Source: GCA-2718815 sp963578105 (lineage in GTDB: Bacteria > Planctomycetota > Planctomycetia > Pirellulales > Pirellulaceae). Taken from it: a stretch of 64,000 bases of DNA. The first letter of the stretch is position 1; each line of letters opens with the position of its first letter. A program made the position numbers and the translations under genes. The stretch is from contig CAUZBP010000003.1 of assembly GCA_963578105.1 (NCBI GenBank), forward strand, positions 62,001-126,000. Reading direction: 5' to 3'. Below are positions 1 through 9,312 of the stretch, piece by piece. The notes beneath the pieces are model-generated. The model was not told where the DNA came from. It did not search any database and was given only the letters and a program-made list of their open reading frames with translations.

Positions 1-1446
1 CAGGGTTTTGACCAACGACTGCGACACTTGACGGTCGAAGTCGTCGACAGCCCTTCACTAACGGATGTGTCATTGGACTGCACGTTTCCAACCTACCTTG
101 TCGACGAGGCACTCGACACGTTCCTCCCGCGGACCGAGCGACTGACACCCGGAACGCGTCTGCCATTTGGCACTCAAGTGCACATGCACGCTCAGTCTGA
201 CAAACCGTTGCGGCGACTCCAGATTTTTAATCTGAAAACGGAAGAGACACAGGAGGTCCACATTACGGACACCGGGAGTGCATCCCACAAGTGTGATTTG
301 TCCTTGCCTTCATTACGAGAAGATGTCGCGTTGGCGCTCACACTCCATGACGTCGATGGCGTGTCAAATGCCCAACCCTTTCGCGTTGCCATCGCCGTCG
401 TCCCCGATGCTCCCCCGGAAATCGACGTGGCTCCCTTGGGCATTGGCTCTGCCATCACGCCCCAGGCGCAACTCCCGTTCCAGGGAACAATCGTTGACGA
501 TAATCGCTTACGCAGGGCCTGGTTTGAACTGCTGGTCCAGTCGCCGGCGACTGGCCCTGCAACACACCCCAACTCCGCTCTCTACGCCATTCCCTGGACT
601 GCCAGTCCCGCTGGCGATCAACAAGCCACTCTCGATCTTCGCAATCAACAACGTCGGCTGACGGATCCAATGGAACTGAAACCCGGCGATCGAATTATTT
701 TAACGATCAAGGCCAGCGACTATTTTGATTTGGGCAGTGCCCCGAACATCGGAGAGGGATCGCCCTACGAACTGGACGTGGTTACGCCTGCCCGACTACT
801 GGCACTATTAGAAACTCGTGAAATCGGCTTGCGACGACGCTTGGAACAAATCCTAGAAGAACTCCAACTGGCACGCAACTCCGTGATTCGTGTGCGTGCT
901 TCTGACGAGCCAACCGCGAATGACACTTCTGATCACCCGACTGTCGACGCAGAACCAGCAGGCGACGAACCCGCACTTCCCCCGCGAGAACGGGATCTGC
1001 GACTCTTACGCATTCAACGCGCGATCCAAGACACCCGGCGTTCCCAATCTGAATTGCGTGGTGTCGCCCTGGCATTCGGGGATATTCGTCTGGAACTGAT
1101 TAACAACCGCGTCGATACCGTAAAAAAAATTGACCGGTTACAGGAAGAAATCGCCGTGCCTCTCGCGAGGATCGTCGATAATCATTTTCCGTCGCTCCAA
1201 CAGACACTGCAGCAGCTCGAAGAGCACATCGCCGAAATGCCACGTCGACATCAGCTAAGTGACCAAGCAGTGGAACAAATTAACCGTATACTGGCGGCAC
1301 TCGAAGACATCCTCAAGCATATTTTACGGATTGAGACCTATAATGAGTTGGTAGATATCGTACGGTCCATCCTGGAAGATCAAGAACAACTGAACAAGGA
1401 TACCCGGCAGCAACAACAGGAGCAGGTCATCGACCTGCTGGAGTAG
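1..1446 (+). CDS. Exported beta-domain/coiled-coil protein, 5' truncated (DUF4175-like)
   Basis: The reading frame is open from the first base of the window, so the true start lies upstream; about 481 residues are visible. The visible N-terminal half is beta-rich and contains repeated patterns of the type 'PPEIDV..' and 'LPFQGTIVDDNRL', which look like immunoglobulin-like extracytoplasmic domains. The C-terminal half (from the 'TREIGLRRRLEQILEEL' segment on) is charged and heptad-like, with an acidic/proline-rich linker, and should form long coiled coils. It resembles the large planctomycete proteins annotated as DUF4175-like or hypothetical. It heads the visible part of a co-directional block of exported proteins. 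I do not recognise a catalytic motif, and the function is unknown. Confidence 0.7.
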   Translation, partial: QGFDQRLRHLTVEVVDSPSLTDVSLDCTFPTYLVDEALDTFLPRTERLTPGTRLPFGTQVHMHAQSDKPLRRLQIFNLKTEETQEVHITDTGSASHKCDLSLPSLREDVALALTLHDVDGVSNAQPFRVAIAVVPDAPPEIDVAPLGIGSAITPQAQLPFQGTIVDDNRLRRAWFELLVQSPATGPATHPNSALYAIPWTASPAGDQQATLDLRNQQRRLTDPMELKPGDRIILTIKASDYFDLGSAPNIGEGSPYELDVVTPARLLALLETREIGLRRRLEQILEELQLARNSVIRVRASDEPTANDTSDHPTVDAEPAGDEPALPPRERDLRLLRIQRAIQDTRRSQSELRGVALAFGDIRLELINNRVDTVKKIDRLQEEIAVPLARIVDNHFPSLQQTLQQLEEHIAEMPRRHQLSDQAVEQINRILAALEDILKHILRIETYNELVDIVRSILEDQEQLNKDTRQQQQEQVIDLLE

Positions 1447-1881
1447 TCACCATTATTTCTCTGCCTCCCGCATTGGCTGTCAACTCGGTTACAGCCGCTG
1501 GTGGTCCATCCGGATTGATACACAAATCTTGTTTTATCACTTCATTTCAAAACCAACCCGTCAGGCTAACATGCCTGGTCAACAGCAAGCCGGAAGCCTG
1601 GACACATCAGCACCGGCCTGGAAGGCAACATTCGGCTTTACCAAATCACGAAAACGGAGGAAAATGAAGAAACTTCTTGCGGACCTGAACAACCAGACTT
1701 CGGTGCACCACTCGGTCCGGAAGCACACGAAACACAAGAGCGAAGTTGAAATCGCAACCCCCACCATTGAAAATCGACCATCTGGTTTCTGCTGCCAGCA
1801 AAAAGAAACCGTTTGAGAGAACATAGAATCTTGCTCTTTCCTCAATCCATACAAACAGTGACCCGAATCAAGGACCGGCTC
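1447..1881. other. Intergenic region of about 435 bp
   Basis: This gap separates two co-directional exported-protein genes. The only coding candidate in it is a 50-codon frame at 1664-1816 with a good ribosome-binding site, listed separately. I see no clear hairpin followed by a T-run and no convincing sigma-70 promoter. Confidence 0.5.
1664..1816 (+). CDS. Possible small protein of 50 aa
   Basis: An ATG at 1664 is preceded by ACGGAGGAAA, a near-ideal Shine-Dalgarno with about 4-7 nt spacing, and opens a 50-codon frame starting MKKLL. The predicted product is basic and polar (rich in Lys, His, Ser, Thr), has no signal peptide or transmembrane helix and ends 66 bp before the next gene. No family is recognised. 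The ribosome-binding site is the only positive evidence, so this may be a real micro-protein, a leader peptide or chance. Confidence 0.25.
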   Translation: MKKLLADLNNQTSVHHSVRKHTKHKSEVEIATPTIENRPSGFCCQQKETV

Positions 1882-3510
1882 ATGGTGCGATCACACCATG
1901 GTTTGAAGGTGCTGCAAGTTGCCTGCTACGCGGCAATCCTCCTGCTAGCGGGGGTGGCCCGTGCCGAAGCTCCTGATGCCCTGGAACAATTAGCCCGTCG
2001 CCAAAATCAACTGGCAGACAAGTTTGTACGTCTTGAGACGTTAATGTTGAAAATGGCCGACCTCGATGCTGTTTCCAATCCTCGTCGGGCCATCCTTCTG
2101 CGACGAGCCGTCGAACAATCGAACGAGCGACAGGTTCGACTGCACTTAAAAACATTGGTCGACCTGATTGTGGAAGATGAATTGGACAACGCGGTTGTCA
2201 GCCAGAATGAGCTCGTCGAGGACTTGGGAGTATTGCTAGACCTCCTGTTGAGCGAAAACCGCGCTCAATACCTTCAAGATGAACAAGCTCGGATTCGAAC
2301 TTACATGAAAGAGTTGGAGCGGATCCTGAGACTTCAACGCAGTGTGCAAGGACAGACGGAAGAAAACGAGCAGTCCAAGCTCCTTCCCGACCAACAGAAA
2401 AAAATTGCTGAACGAGCCGCGCGTCTGAATCAGCGGATGCGAGAAAACGAAGAGCGTCCGGCAGAAAGTGGCAAGTCGGCCAATGGAACCAATGAGAGAA
2501 GTCAGGATTCCGGGGAACTCCCCCCCACGGAGCGTCCTACACCATCCGGTCAGAACACTCCGCCAAACGACAAGGAGACATCCGAGTCCCGGGAGTCGGC
2601 TGATCGTCCCGCCGGAAATCCATCTTCGGGAAAGCCCGGCAGTTCTTCGGAACCACCACCGTCCGAACAGCAACAGCCATCCTATGCGCCGAGAAAACGT
2701 GTAGCTAACGCCCAGCAGCACATGGAGCAGGCACACGACAAACTCGCGCAGAACCAGCAACGCAAAGCCATCGAAAACCAAGACAGGGCGCAGGAAGAAT
2801 TGCGCAAAGCCATCGCCGAACTCGAAGAGATTCTCCGTCAAACGCGGGAGGAGGAAGTCGAACGTACATTGGTGATGCTCGAAGCCCGTTTCCGCCGAAT
2901 GCTCGAACTGCAAGTGAAAGTTTTGGAGGAGACCAAACGACTGGACCAGGTGCCGCTGGCACAACGAAATTTCGAACTGAATATGCAGGCTGCCAAGATT
3001 AGTTTTGAACAACGAAAGATCCTCCTGGCTGCCGATCGAGCCCTCGCCCTTTTGCAGGAAGAAGGATCCTCGATTGCCTTTCCTGAAGTCGTGGGCCAGG
3101 CTCGAGACGATATGGAACAGGTTGCTGTGCGCTTGGCAAAAGCCAACGTGGGCCTGACAACGCAGGGCATTGAGCAGGACATCATCGATGCTCTCCAGGA
3201 GATGATTGAAGCCCTGCAGCAATCTCAAAAGAAAAGAGAAAACCAAGCGCAACAGCCCCCCAGCCCGGGCATGGCTTCCGCTCAGGACCAGGGCCTTGTC
3301 GACATGCTCTCCGAACTAAAAATGATTCAGTCCATGGAAACCCGGGTCTATCGACGCACCAAATACTATGCCGGGCTCCTGGAAGATGTGGATAACCTGG
3401 CCGGGCAAGCTACGGATCCGGAGCTACTCTCCGTCATCCGTCGACTCGGTAAACGGCAACAACGTATTCACGAGATTACTCGCGATCTCGTCTTGGAAAA
3501 GAACAAATGA
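1882..3510 (+). CDS. Exported coiled-coil protein with Q/S/P-rich linker
   Basis: I chose the ATG at 1882 (542 aa): it has AAGGA 7 nt upstream and begins a clear signal peptide (basic MVRSHHGLK, hydrophobic core, 'LLLAGVARAEA' cleavage region). A TTG start at 1813 would add an implausible N-terminal extension. Residues about 30-180 are helical and charged. About 185-275 is a low-complexity linker rich in Ser, Pro, Glu, Gln and Asn. The remainder is a long heptad-type helical region rich in Glu, Gln, Arg and Leu. It overlaps the next gene by 4 bp (ATGA), implying translational coupling. Similar proteins occur in planctomycete gene blocks with DUF4175-type proteins. The function is unknown; a periplasmic scaffolding role is a guess. 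Confidence 0.75.
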   Translation: MVRSHHGLKVLQVACYAAILLLAGVARAEAPDALEQLARRQNQLADKFVRLETLMLKMADLDAVSNPRRAILLRRAVEQSNERQVRLHLKTLVDLIVEDELDNAVVSQNELVEDLGVLLDLLLSENRAQYLQDEQARIRTYMKELERILRLQRSVQGQTEENEQSKLLPDQQKKIAERAARLNQRMRENEERPAESGKSANGTNERSQDSGELPPTERPTPSGQNTPPNDKETSESRESADRPAGNPSSGKPGSSSEPPPSEQQQPSYAPRKRVANAQQHMEQAHDKLAQNQQRKAIENQDRAQEELRKAIAELEEILRQTREEEVERTLVMLEARFRRMLELQVKVLEETKRLDQVPLAQRNFELNMQAAKISFEQRKILLAADRALALLQEEGSSIAFPEVVGQARDDMEQVAVRLAKANVGLTTQGIEQDIIDALQEMIEALQQSQKKRENQAQQPPSPGMASAQDQGLVDMLSELKMIQSMETRVYRRTKYYAGLLEDVDNLAGQATDPELLSVIRRLGKRQQRIHEITRDLVLEKNK

Positions 3511-4559
3511 AACATCTGTTTCCAATTCGTCCGCTGCTGACACTGGCTGCCATGCTGGCAATAACGCTGGCCATGCAAGCTGTCGCGGTCCCGGAAGACG
3601 AACTGGCGCGCCGGGCCAGTTGGGCCATCCCTGATGTGAAACAGGTTCAGGAAAATCTGACACTCTGGCTGTCAAACTTTCATCCTACTTTCGGGCGTCA
3701 GAGGGAGTTCTCCAAGTCTTGGCCCCAGGCGAAGAGTGATTCGGGTCCCGAACTCCTGGAATATGTGGCCAAGACCATTGCCCTGGTCGATCCCCAGGCA
3801 AGCGCGTTTGTCGATTTCTGTGGCGATACCAGCCACCGGGATCAGCTTCCCGAGTTCGCCATTCTATCAACCGACAACCCATCTAATTTTGTCCGTCATA
3901 ACCTGCGTCTCTACTACGCCCGTTGGCTGATAGAACAGAGGATGCTAAGCGAGGCCCATCAGCAGTTGTCAGGACTCGAACCATCCGACGTTGTTGCTCC
4001 TGCCACACTCCTCTTTTATCAGAGCGTGGTAGCGCATCACCTGATTGACAAGCAAGAATGCATAAAAACGATTGATCAACTTCTGGAGCATGAATCCTCT
4101 CTGCCGCGCCGGTACGTCGAAGTCGCGCGCCTGATGCGGACAGACATTCAACTTTTGGAAACAGAATCGCTCGATGAAATCTCCAGAATCATGCGAAACG
4201 TTCGAATCCGACTCGACTTGGGACGAGCTGGCGAACGTGTGCAAACCGAAGAAGAAGAAATTCTGGAGAAGTTGAAACAGAAAATTGACCAACTGGAACA
4301 GCAGCAACAACAGGCGCAAAGTGGCGTGGGAGGCGGTGCATCGCCACAGAGTCCCGCAGGAGACGCTTATGAAGGAGGAGGATCAGCACCCGGAGACGTT
4401 GATCCCAAATCTCTGAGTAAGAAAGCGGGCTGGGGTAATTTGCCACCAAAACAGCGGCAAGAGGCTTTGCAGCAGGTCAGTAGGGATTTTCCAACTCACT
4501 ATCGGGATGTGATTGAGGCTTATTTCAAAAAAATTGCTCGTGAAGACATCCTCCCATGA
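3507..4559 (+). CDS. Exported helical protein, hypothetical
   Basis: 350 aa, starting in a 4-bp overlap with the previous stop codon. The first ~27 residues are a signal peptide (MKHLFPIRPLLTLAAML then 'LAMQAVAVPEDE'). The middle is a helical, possibly TPR-like region. Around residues 250-272 there is a short coiled coil ending in a glutamine run, then a Gly/Ser/Pro-rich linker to about 305. The C-terminus contains 'GWGNLPPKQRQEALQQ' and 'YRDVIEAYFKKIA', a pattern I associate with conserved tails of planctomycete and verrucomicrobial exported proteins of unknown function. Coupling to the upstream coiled-coil gene suggests that the two act together. Confidence 0.75.
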   Translation: MKHLFPIRPLLTLAAMLAITLAMQAVAVPEDELARRASWAIPDVKQVQENLTLWLSNFHPTFGRQREFSKSWPQAKSDSGPELLEYVAKTIALVDPQASAFVDFCGDTSHRDQLPEFAILSTDNPSNFVRHNLRLYYARWLIEQRMLSEAHQQLSGLEPSDVVAPATLLFYQSVVAHHLIDKQECIKTIDQLLEHESSLPRRYVEVARLMRTDIQLLETESLDEISRIMRNVRIRLDLGRAGERVQTEEEEILEKLKQKIDQLEQQQQQAQSGVGGGASPQSPAGDAYEGGGSAPGDVDPKSLSKKAGWGNLPPKQRQEALQQVSRDFPTHYRDVIEAYFKKIAREDILP

Positions 4560-4827
4560 CGAGCAAGAACTGGCAGTTGAATGTTTTCCAGATGGAATGA
4601 ATTTGGAAGATGGAAAAGTCAACAGTGGAACGTAGAACTGTACGTATGAAGTCGACAAGCCGCAGACCTTCGAAGGTAAAGCGACTGAACGCCATCGCGT
4701 CACAGAAAAGATCACACAAGTGGCGACCTGCTACCGGTTATCCGCGGTTCCATGGTCCCCCGGCCCGGATTCCTTCGTGCTGTTCAGGTCACCAAAGGCA
4801 TACAAACAAACACAAGGAACATACGAC

Positions 4828-6072
4828 TTGTTAAGTTTCTTACTATCCGGCATTTTGAGTCTCTCGGTCGTGGACGTACGAGTTGAAACGACCGACGGGC
4901 AGACGCACACCGGTCCCCTTCACAAACTTACCGGTGAAGGTCTGTTCATCGCAGACGGCGATAGCCAAATGGAGTTTTCCTTGGAAAATGTGCTCGTGAT
5001 TTCTCCGGCGAATGCAATCCCCGCCACGATCGGCGAATCTGAATTCGAGTTAGGTTTAGTGGATGGAACACGCCTGCGACCGCAATCCTTCCGTGTGGAT
5101 CGAGACCAAGTCACATGCACCTATGCCGATCAGGAAAGTGTGACCACTTTTGCACGGAACTCAGTACACTACGTCCGCTGGCTAGACTTGGTTCGAACTG
5201 CAGATCGTGAGTCACTCTCCAGAATCCAAAGTAAATGGCAGGAGTTCCTCGCCGTTTCACCGGCTCACGACCGACTCGTGATTCGTCGGAAACGCCGGAA
5301 CAAAATGTCATTGCGCGCACTGCCGGGCATCATTCACGATGTCAGGGATCAAAAGGTGGGATTCGAATACAACAGTAGTCGAGTGGAGGTTCCCATCCCC
5401 GACAAGGTCGAAGGCTTGATTTACTATCAACCAGGTTCCCTTCCTGCGCACGAAGCGACTTGTATCGTTTATGACCGGCGGGGTTCACAACTGTCCTCCC
5501 GTACCATCGATTCATTGGATGACACACTTCGCGTCACGCTCACCGTGGGACCCCAGGTTGACCTCGATTGGTCTCAGGTTGAAAAGATTGATTTCACAGG
5601 CGACAAAATTCTCTTTTTGAGTGACACGGAACCGGAAACCATTCTCTGGACACCTTTTTTATCTCCCAGCAAATCCAGCTTGTTGTTGGAGCAATTTTAT
5701 GCACCCCGTCGTGATCAAGGCTTCGATGGCCGGCCTTTGACCTTGTCGCGGCAAGGCAAGGCAGAGTCATTCGCCAAGGGGCTCGCCATTCGCAGCCGCA
5801 CCGAATTGGCATATCACCTGGATCGGCAATATCGTCGCTTCAAAGCCTTTGCTGGTATCGCTCCCGCTGTCGGGCAGCAAGGTCATATCCGCCTGGTGGT
5901 CTGGGGCGATGGGCAACAACTACTGGAGACACAAGTCAAAGGTGGCGGTGAGCCTCTGGAAATCGACATCGATATCACCGACGTGCGTCGTCTGAAGATC
6001 CTGGTAGACTTTGGAGATCATCTGGACCTGGCAGACTATTTTCATTTATGTGACGCCAAAGTGGTCAAATGA
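4828..6072 (+). CDS. Exported protein with C-terminal NPCBM-like carbohydrate-binding domain
   Basis: I prefer the TTG at 4828 (414 aa): AAGGA lies 9 nt upstream and the product then begins with a hydrophobic signal or anchor (MLSFLLSGILSLSVVDV). A GTG at 4720 in the same frame would place 36 non-conserved residues before it. The N-terminal ~250 residues are beta-rich without a family I can name. The last ~140 residues, from 'LLLEQFYAPRRDQGFDG', match the planctomycete NPCBM/NEW2 pattern: the 'FAKGLAIRSRTELAYHL' strand, 'YRRFKAFAGIAP', 'VVWGDGQQLLE' and 'RRLKILVDFGD.....DYFHLCDAKV'. This domain family binds glycans or acts as a galactose-binding-like fold. It follows the exported helical genes and precedes the HtrA cluster on the same strand. 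Confidence 0.8.
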   Translation: MLSFLLSGILSLSVVDVRVETTDGQTHTGPLHKLTGEGLFIADGDSQMEFSLENVLVISPANAIPATIGESEFELGLVDGTRLRPQSFRVDRDQVTCTYADQESVTTFARNSVHYVRWLDLVRTADRESLSRIQSKWQEFLAVSPAHDRLVIRRKRRNKMSLRALPGIIHDVRDQKVGFEYNSSRVEVPIPDKVEGLIYYQPGSLPAHEATCIVYDRRGSQLSSRTIDSLDDTLRVTLTVGPQVDLDWSQVEKIDFTGDKILFLSDTEPETILWTPFLSPSKSSLLLEQFYAPRRDQGFDGRPLTLSRQGKAESFAKGLAIRSRTELAYHLDRQYRRFKAFAGIAPAVGQQGHIRLVVWGDGQQLLETQVKGGGEPLEIDIDITDVRRLKILVDFGDHLDLADYFHLCDAKVVK

Positions 6073-6203
6073 AGTGCAAGACGTAACAAACACTCTGGCG
6101 AACAGAAACTTTAACTGGAGTCGGCAATTCATGATCTCGGAGAACCTCTCTATCAACGCACCTGGAAACCTTCACGCACGGACTGTAACAACGAATTGAA
6201 CCG

Positions 6204-7964
6204 ATGCATATCCTCCGTTACTACATAAGTTTGACCACGCTCCTGATGAGCTGGCTGGCTGGTCCGGTTCGGCCAATCATGTCCGCGGTGGAAATAGCAC
6301 CTGAGGTCGTAGAATCCCAACGGAACAAGATTGCCGTTATTGCTCGCGCCTCGGCCGCATCTGTCTCGCTGCTTGACGGAACAGGGCAGGGGGGGGGTTC
6401 GGGAGTTGTCATTTCCCCGGACGGCTTCGCATTGAGCAATTTTCATGTAACCAGCCCGGCTGGAAATTTCATCAAATGCACCATGCCTGACGGCCATCTG
6501 TACGATGCCGTGGTGGTTGGCTTGGACCCGACCGGAGATGTAGCCCTGATCAAACTAGTCAATCGCGCAAACTTCATTCCAGCAACTCTCGGCAATAGCG
6601 ATTTGGTGCGAGTCGGTGACTGGTGCTTTGTCGTGGGGAACCCGTTCTTACTATCCACGGATTTTCAACCATCTGTTAGTTCAGGAATTGTCTCGGGTAT
6701 CCATCGCTATCAATATCCTGCTGGCACACTCCTGGAATATGCCGACTGCATTCAAACGGATGCAGCGATCAATCCCGGAAATTCGGGAGGACCTCTGTTT
6801 GGCTCTGAGGGGCAGTTAATCGGTATTAACGGTCGTGGTTCATTTGAGAAACGTGGGCGTGTCAATGTAGGAGTGGGTTACGCAATATCGATCAATCAAA
6901 TCAAGAACTTCCTGGGTTATCTAAAAAGCGGAAGAATTGTGGATCACGCAACGCTCGGCACCAACGTCTCGACAGATGAAGACGGGCGAGTGATCGTGAC
7001 GGACATCCTGGAATCTTCCGACGCATATCGACGCGGATTGCGATATGGAGATGAAATCGTACGTTTCGCAGATCGTCGGATACAATCGGCCAATGCGTTG
7101 AAGAATGTACTGGGCACTCTCCCCAAAGGCTGGCGAGTACCAATCAGCTATCGGCGGGAAGGAGTTCGTTATGACCGCATTGTCCGTTTGAGTGGAGTAC
7201 ACACCCGGGAGGACCTCCTGCAGAAAGCGGACCGCGGGATCGCACCACCATCATCGGGACCTCCGCATCCACAACCCGAAGGACCTTCCCGAACTGCCAA
7301 ATCGCCTGAAAAGCCTTCGATACCTCAGAAACTTCGTCAACTCTTCGAACCGCGTCGTGGGTATGCCAATTACTACTTTAATCAACAACATCGCTCGCGC
7401 GTGTGGGACTCGCTTCAACATCATATGGGTACCGCACCTGATGCAAGCAACTGGAACGCTCGCGGTGAACTATCCGATGGCGGCACTTTTGAACTTTCCC
7501 TCCAACCACAACTTGTCTCCGCCCAACTTGAGAACAAATCGTTACAGATCGACGTCAGCCTCGACTTGAGCTCGCAACTGATTCCCGAGAACAGTGGAGG
7601 ACTGCTGGCAGCGTTGCACGCCTGGCACCGACTCTTAACGTCGGGACCTACCAAATACGGTGAGGTCTACTACCTGGGAACAGCTCCGATCCCCGGCCAA
7701 GCTGGACTGTATGACGTATTGGTAGCAACCCATAACGTGGTGGAAACCTGGTTCTACTTCGATCCGCAACAAGGTCAACTCGTGCTGGCTGAAATGTTCG
7801 GGGAACGAGACAGGGATCCTTGTGAAATTTACTTTGATGATTATCAGTCCGTGCAGGACGTACAACTTCCGCATCAATTGAAAGTGCGATACGGAGATGA
7901 AACATTTCAACTAATCAACATTCATCGTTGGACTCTGGTCATGGAATCTGATGATGCCACCTAG
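6204..7964 (+). CDS. HtrA/DegP-like trypsin-fold serine protease with PDZ domain, catalytically intact
   Basis: 586 aa with an N-terminal signal peptide (about residues 1-28). The trypsin-like domain keeps the complete S1C triad: His81 in 'ALSNFHVTSPAG', Asp112 in 'DPTGDVALIKL' and Ser194 in 'INPGNSGGPL'. One PDZ domain follows (about 250-330: 'VIVTDILESSDAYRRGLRYGDEIVRF'). A Pro-rich linker leads to a C-terminal domain of about 220 residues that is beta-rich and not typical of HtrA; its fold could be a lipoprotein-carrier-like sheet, which is a guess. It should act in the periplasm as a quality-control protease/chaperone. It is the first of three tandem HtrA-like genes and the only one with an active site. 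A run of nine G (6389-6397) encodes the Gly stretch before the catalytic domain. Confidence 0.9.
   Translation: MHILRYYISLTTLLMSWLAGPVRPIMSAVEIAPEVVESQRNKIAVIARASAASVSLLDGTGQGGGSGVVISPDGFALSNFHVTSPAGNFIKCTMPDGHLYDAVVVGLDPTGDVALIKLVNRANFIPATLGNSDLVRVGDWCFVVGNPFLLSTDFQPSVSSGIVSGIHRYQYPAGTLLEYADCIQTDAAINPGNSGGPLFGSEGQLIGINGRGSFEKRGRVNVGVGYAISINQIKNFLGYLKSGRIVDHATLGTNVSTDEDGRVIVTDILESSDAYRRGLRYGDEIVRFADRRIQSANALKNVLGTLPKGWRVPISYRREGVRYDRIVRLSGVHTREDLLQKADRGIAPPSSGPPHPQPEGPSRTAKSPEKPSIPQKLRQLFEPRRGYANYYFNQQHRSRVWDSLQHHMGTAPDASNWNARGELSDGGTFELSLQPQLVSAQLENKSLQIDVSLDLSSQLIPENSGGLLAALHAWHRLLTSGPTKYGEVYYLGTAPIPGQAGLYDVLVATHNVVETWFYFDPQQGQLVLAEMFGERDRDPCEIYFDDYQSVQDVQLPHQLKVRYGDETFQLINIHRWTLVMESDDAT
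6389..6397 (+). repeat. G9 homopolymer inside the protease gene
   Basis: Nine consecutive G residues encode Gly-Gly-Gly within the segment GQGGGSG, upstream of the catalytic His. Tracts of this length can slip in replication and would produce a frameshift before any catalytic residue. Confidence 0.9.
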
Positions 7965-8034
7965 AGACCTTCACCCGTTCGCTCTACCGGGTAGCGCACA
8001 CACCGTACGTTCCATCGCAACAGAGGACCAGCAC

Positions 8035-9150
8035 ATGCCGAACCGAGTTGTCCAACACGTTCGGTCTCCCCGTCTCTGGATTAGCTACCTGGTCATCTCC
8101 ATGGTGTTCGCCTGTCACCAATACCCTGCCTTTGCCGAAAATCGTCCCCGTCCTGAGTACTCGTTTTCCCAGGTAATCCAAACGGTCCAACCCAAGATTG
8201 TAAAAATTTTCGGTGCCGGTGGCTTGCGCGGCCTCGAGTCCTACCAGAGCGGATTCCTCATTTCGTCCGCTGGTCACGTATTAACCGCCTGGAGCTACGT
8301 GTTGGACACTGAAGTCGTGACGGTTGTACTTGACGATGGACGCAAGTTCCAAGGTCGTCTGGTTGGTTCAGACCCTCGCTTGGAAATTGCCGTGCTAAAA
8401 ATCGATGGCGAAGAACTGCCATACTTCGACCTGAAGAAAACCGGCCGGCTAGACACCGGCTCCCGAGTTCTGGCGTTCAGCAATCTGTTCGGTGTCGCCA
8501 CGGGGGACGAATCTGCCAGCGTTCTACTGGGGCACATCGCCACCACCACGCACCTTTCAGCACGAAGAGGTACGTACAAGACTCGTTACCAGGGGCCTGT
8601 CTATGTTGTCGATGCCACAATCAACAATCCAGGTGCGGCGGGAGGTGCACTGACCGATCGACAAGGACAACTTGTCGGAGTCCTGGGCAAAGAACTACGT
8701 CATGCCGAGAATAACACATGGCTCAACTACGCCATCCCCTCGACTGAAGTCGCGGTCCCCGTAGAAAATATCCTTGCTGGAAAAATGCTGGCACGGCATC
8801 ACGACAACAATCAACGAGCACCCCAACATCCGCACACCATAACTGGCCTGGGAATCGTACCTGTTTCCGATGTCCTTGAAAACACTCCTCCCTATATCGA
8901 AAGACTTCTTCCGCATTCCGCCGCGGCTCGAGCCGAATTACAACCGGACGACTTGATCCTGTTTGTGGCGGACAAAACCGTCCCTTCCATCAAAAATCTA
9001 CGTGAATCTTTACGTAAAATCGATGAAGGTGATGTGGTGAGGCTCCTCGTCCTCCGGGACGAGGAACTCGTGGAAGTGGAACTTCGCCCCGATGAATCAA
9101 CTAACCAGGACACGTTGAACGGAGGATTCCCTGCGGAAAGAAAACCATGA
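8035..9150 (+). CDS. HtrA-like pseudoprotease with PDZ domain (triad lost)
   Basis: Start chosen at ATG 8035 (371 aa) because GAGGA lies 7 nt upstream and a signal peptide follows (to about residue 35). An in-frame ATG at 7951 would overlap the previous gene. The trypsin-fold landmarks align with its active neighbour, but every catalytic position is changed: 'GHVLTAWSYVLD' puts Ser87 where His is expected, 'DPRLEIAVLKI' has Glu117 for Asp, and 'NNPGAAGGAL' has Ala202 for the nucleophilic Ser. The fold signature around each position is retained, so this looks like a maintained non-catalytic protein rather than decay. A PDZ domain follows at about 265-350 ('HSAAARAELQPDDLILFV'). It probably binds or presents substrates for, or regulates, the active protease upstream. 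Confidence 0.88.
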   Translation: MPNRVVQHVRSPRLWISYLVISMVFACHQYPAFAENRPRPEYSFSQVIQTVQPKIVKIFGAGGLRGLESYQSGFLISSAGHVLTAWSYVLDTEVVTVVLDDGRKFQGRLVGSDPRLEIAVLKIDGEELPYFDLKKTGRLDTGSRVLAFSNLFGVATGDESASVLLGHIATTTHLSARRGTYKTRYQGPVYVVDATINNPGAAGGALTDRQGQLVGVLGKELRHAENNTWLNYAIPSTEVAVPVENILAGKMLARHHDNNQRAPQHPHTITGLGIVPVSDVLENTPPYIERLLPHSAAARAELQPDDLILFVADKTVPSIKNLRESLRKIDEGDVVRLLVLRDEELVEVELRPDESTNQDTLNGGFPAERKP

Positions 9151-9312
9151 TGAAATCCTGGAATGCTGATTTTCAGAAACAGACACAACCGGGCACCGAA
9201 TTGACAGCAGCGTCGTTGCAACAATCCCCACCCTCCCGGGAAGGTCACGATCAAAACCTTGCAGTTTCTCCCTGAAATTTTCCTTTATTAAATCTTGTGT
9301 GAATATCGAACC

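Noticed and set aside
2236..3252. 338-codon open frame on the minus strand opposite the coiled-coil protein
   Set aside because: It is the antisense of a Glu/Gln/Arg/Leu-rich coiled coil, whose codons rarely give stops on the other strand. The plus-strand gene has a signal peptide, a ribosome-binding site and a 4-bp coupling; the minus frame has none and resembles no family.
6153..6497. 114-codon minus-strand frame at the start of the htrA gene
   Set aside because: Antisense to the signal peptide and catalytic domain of the intact protease; no family resemblance.
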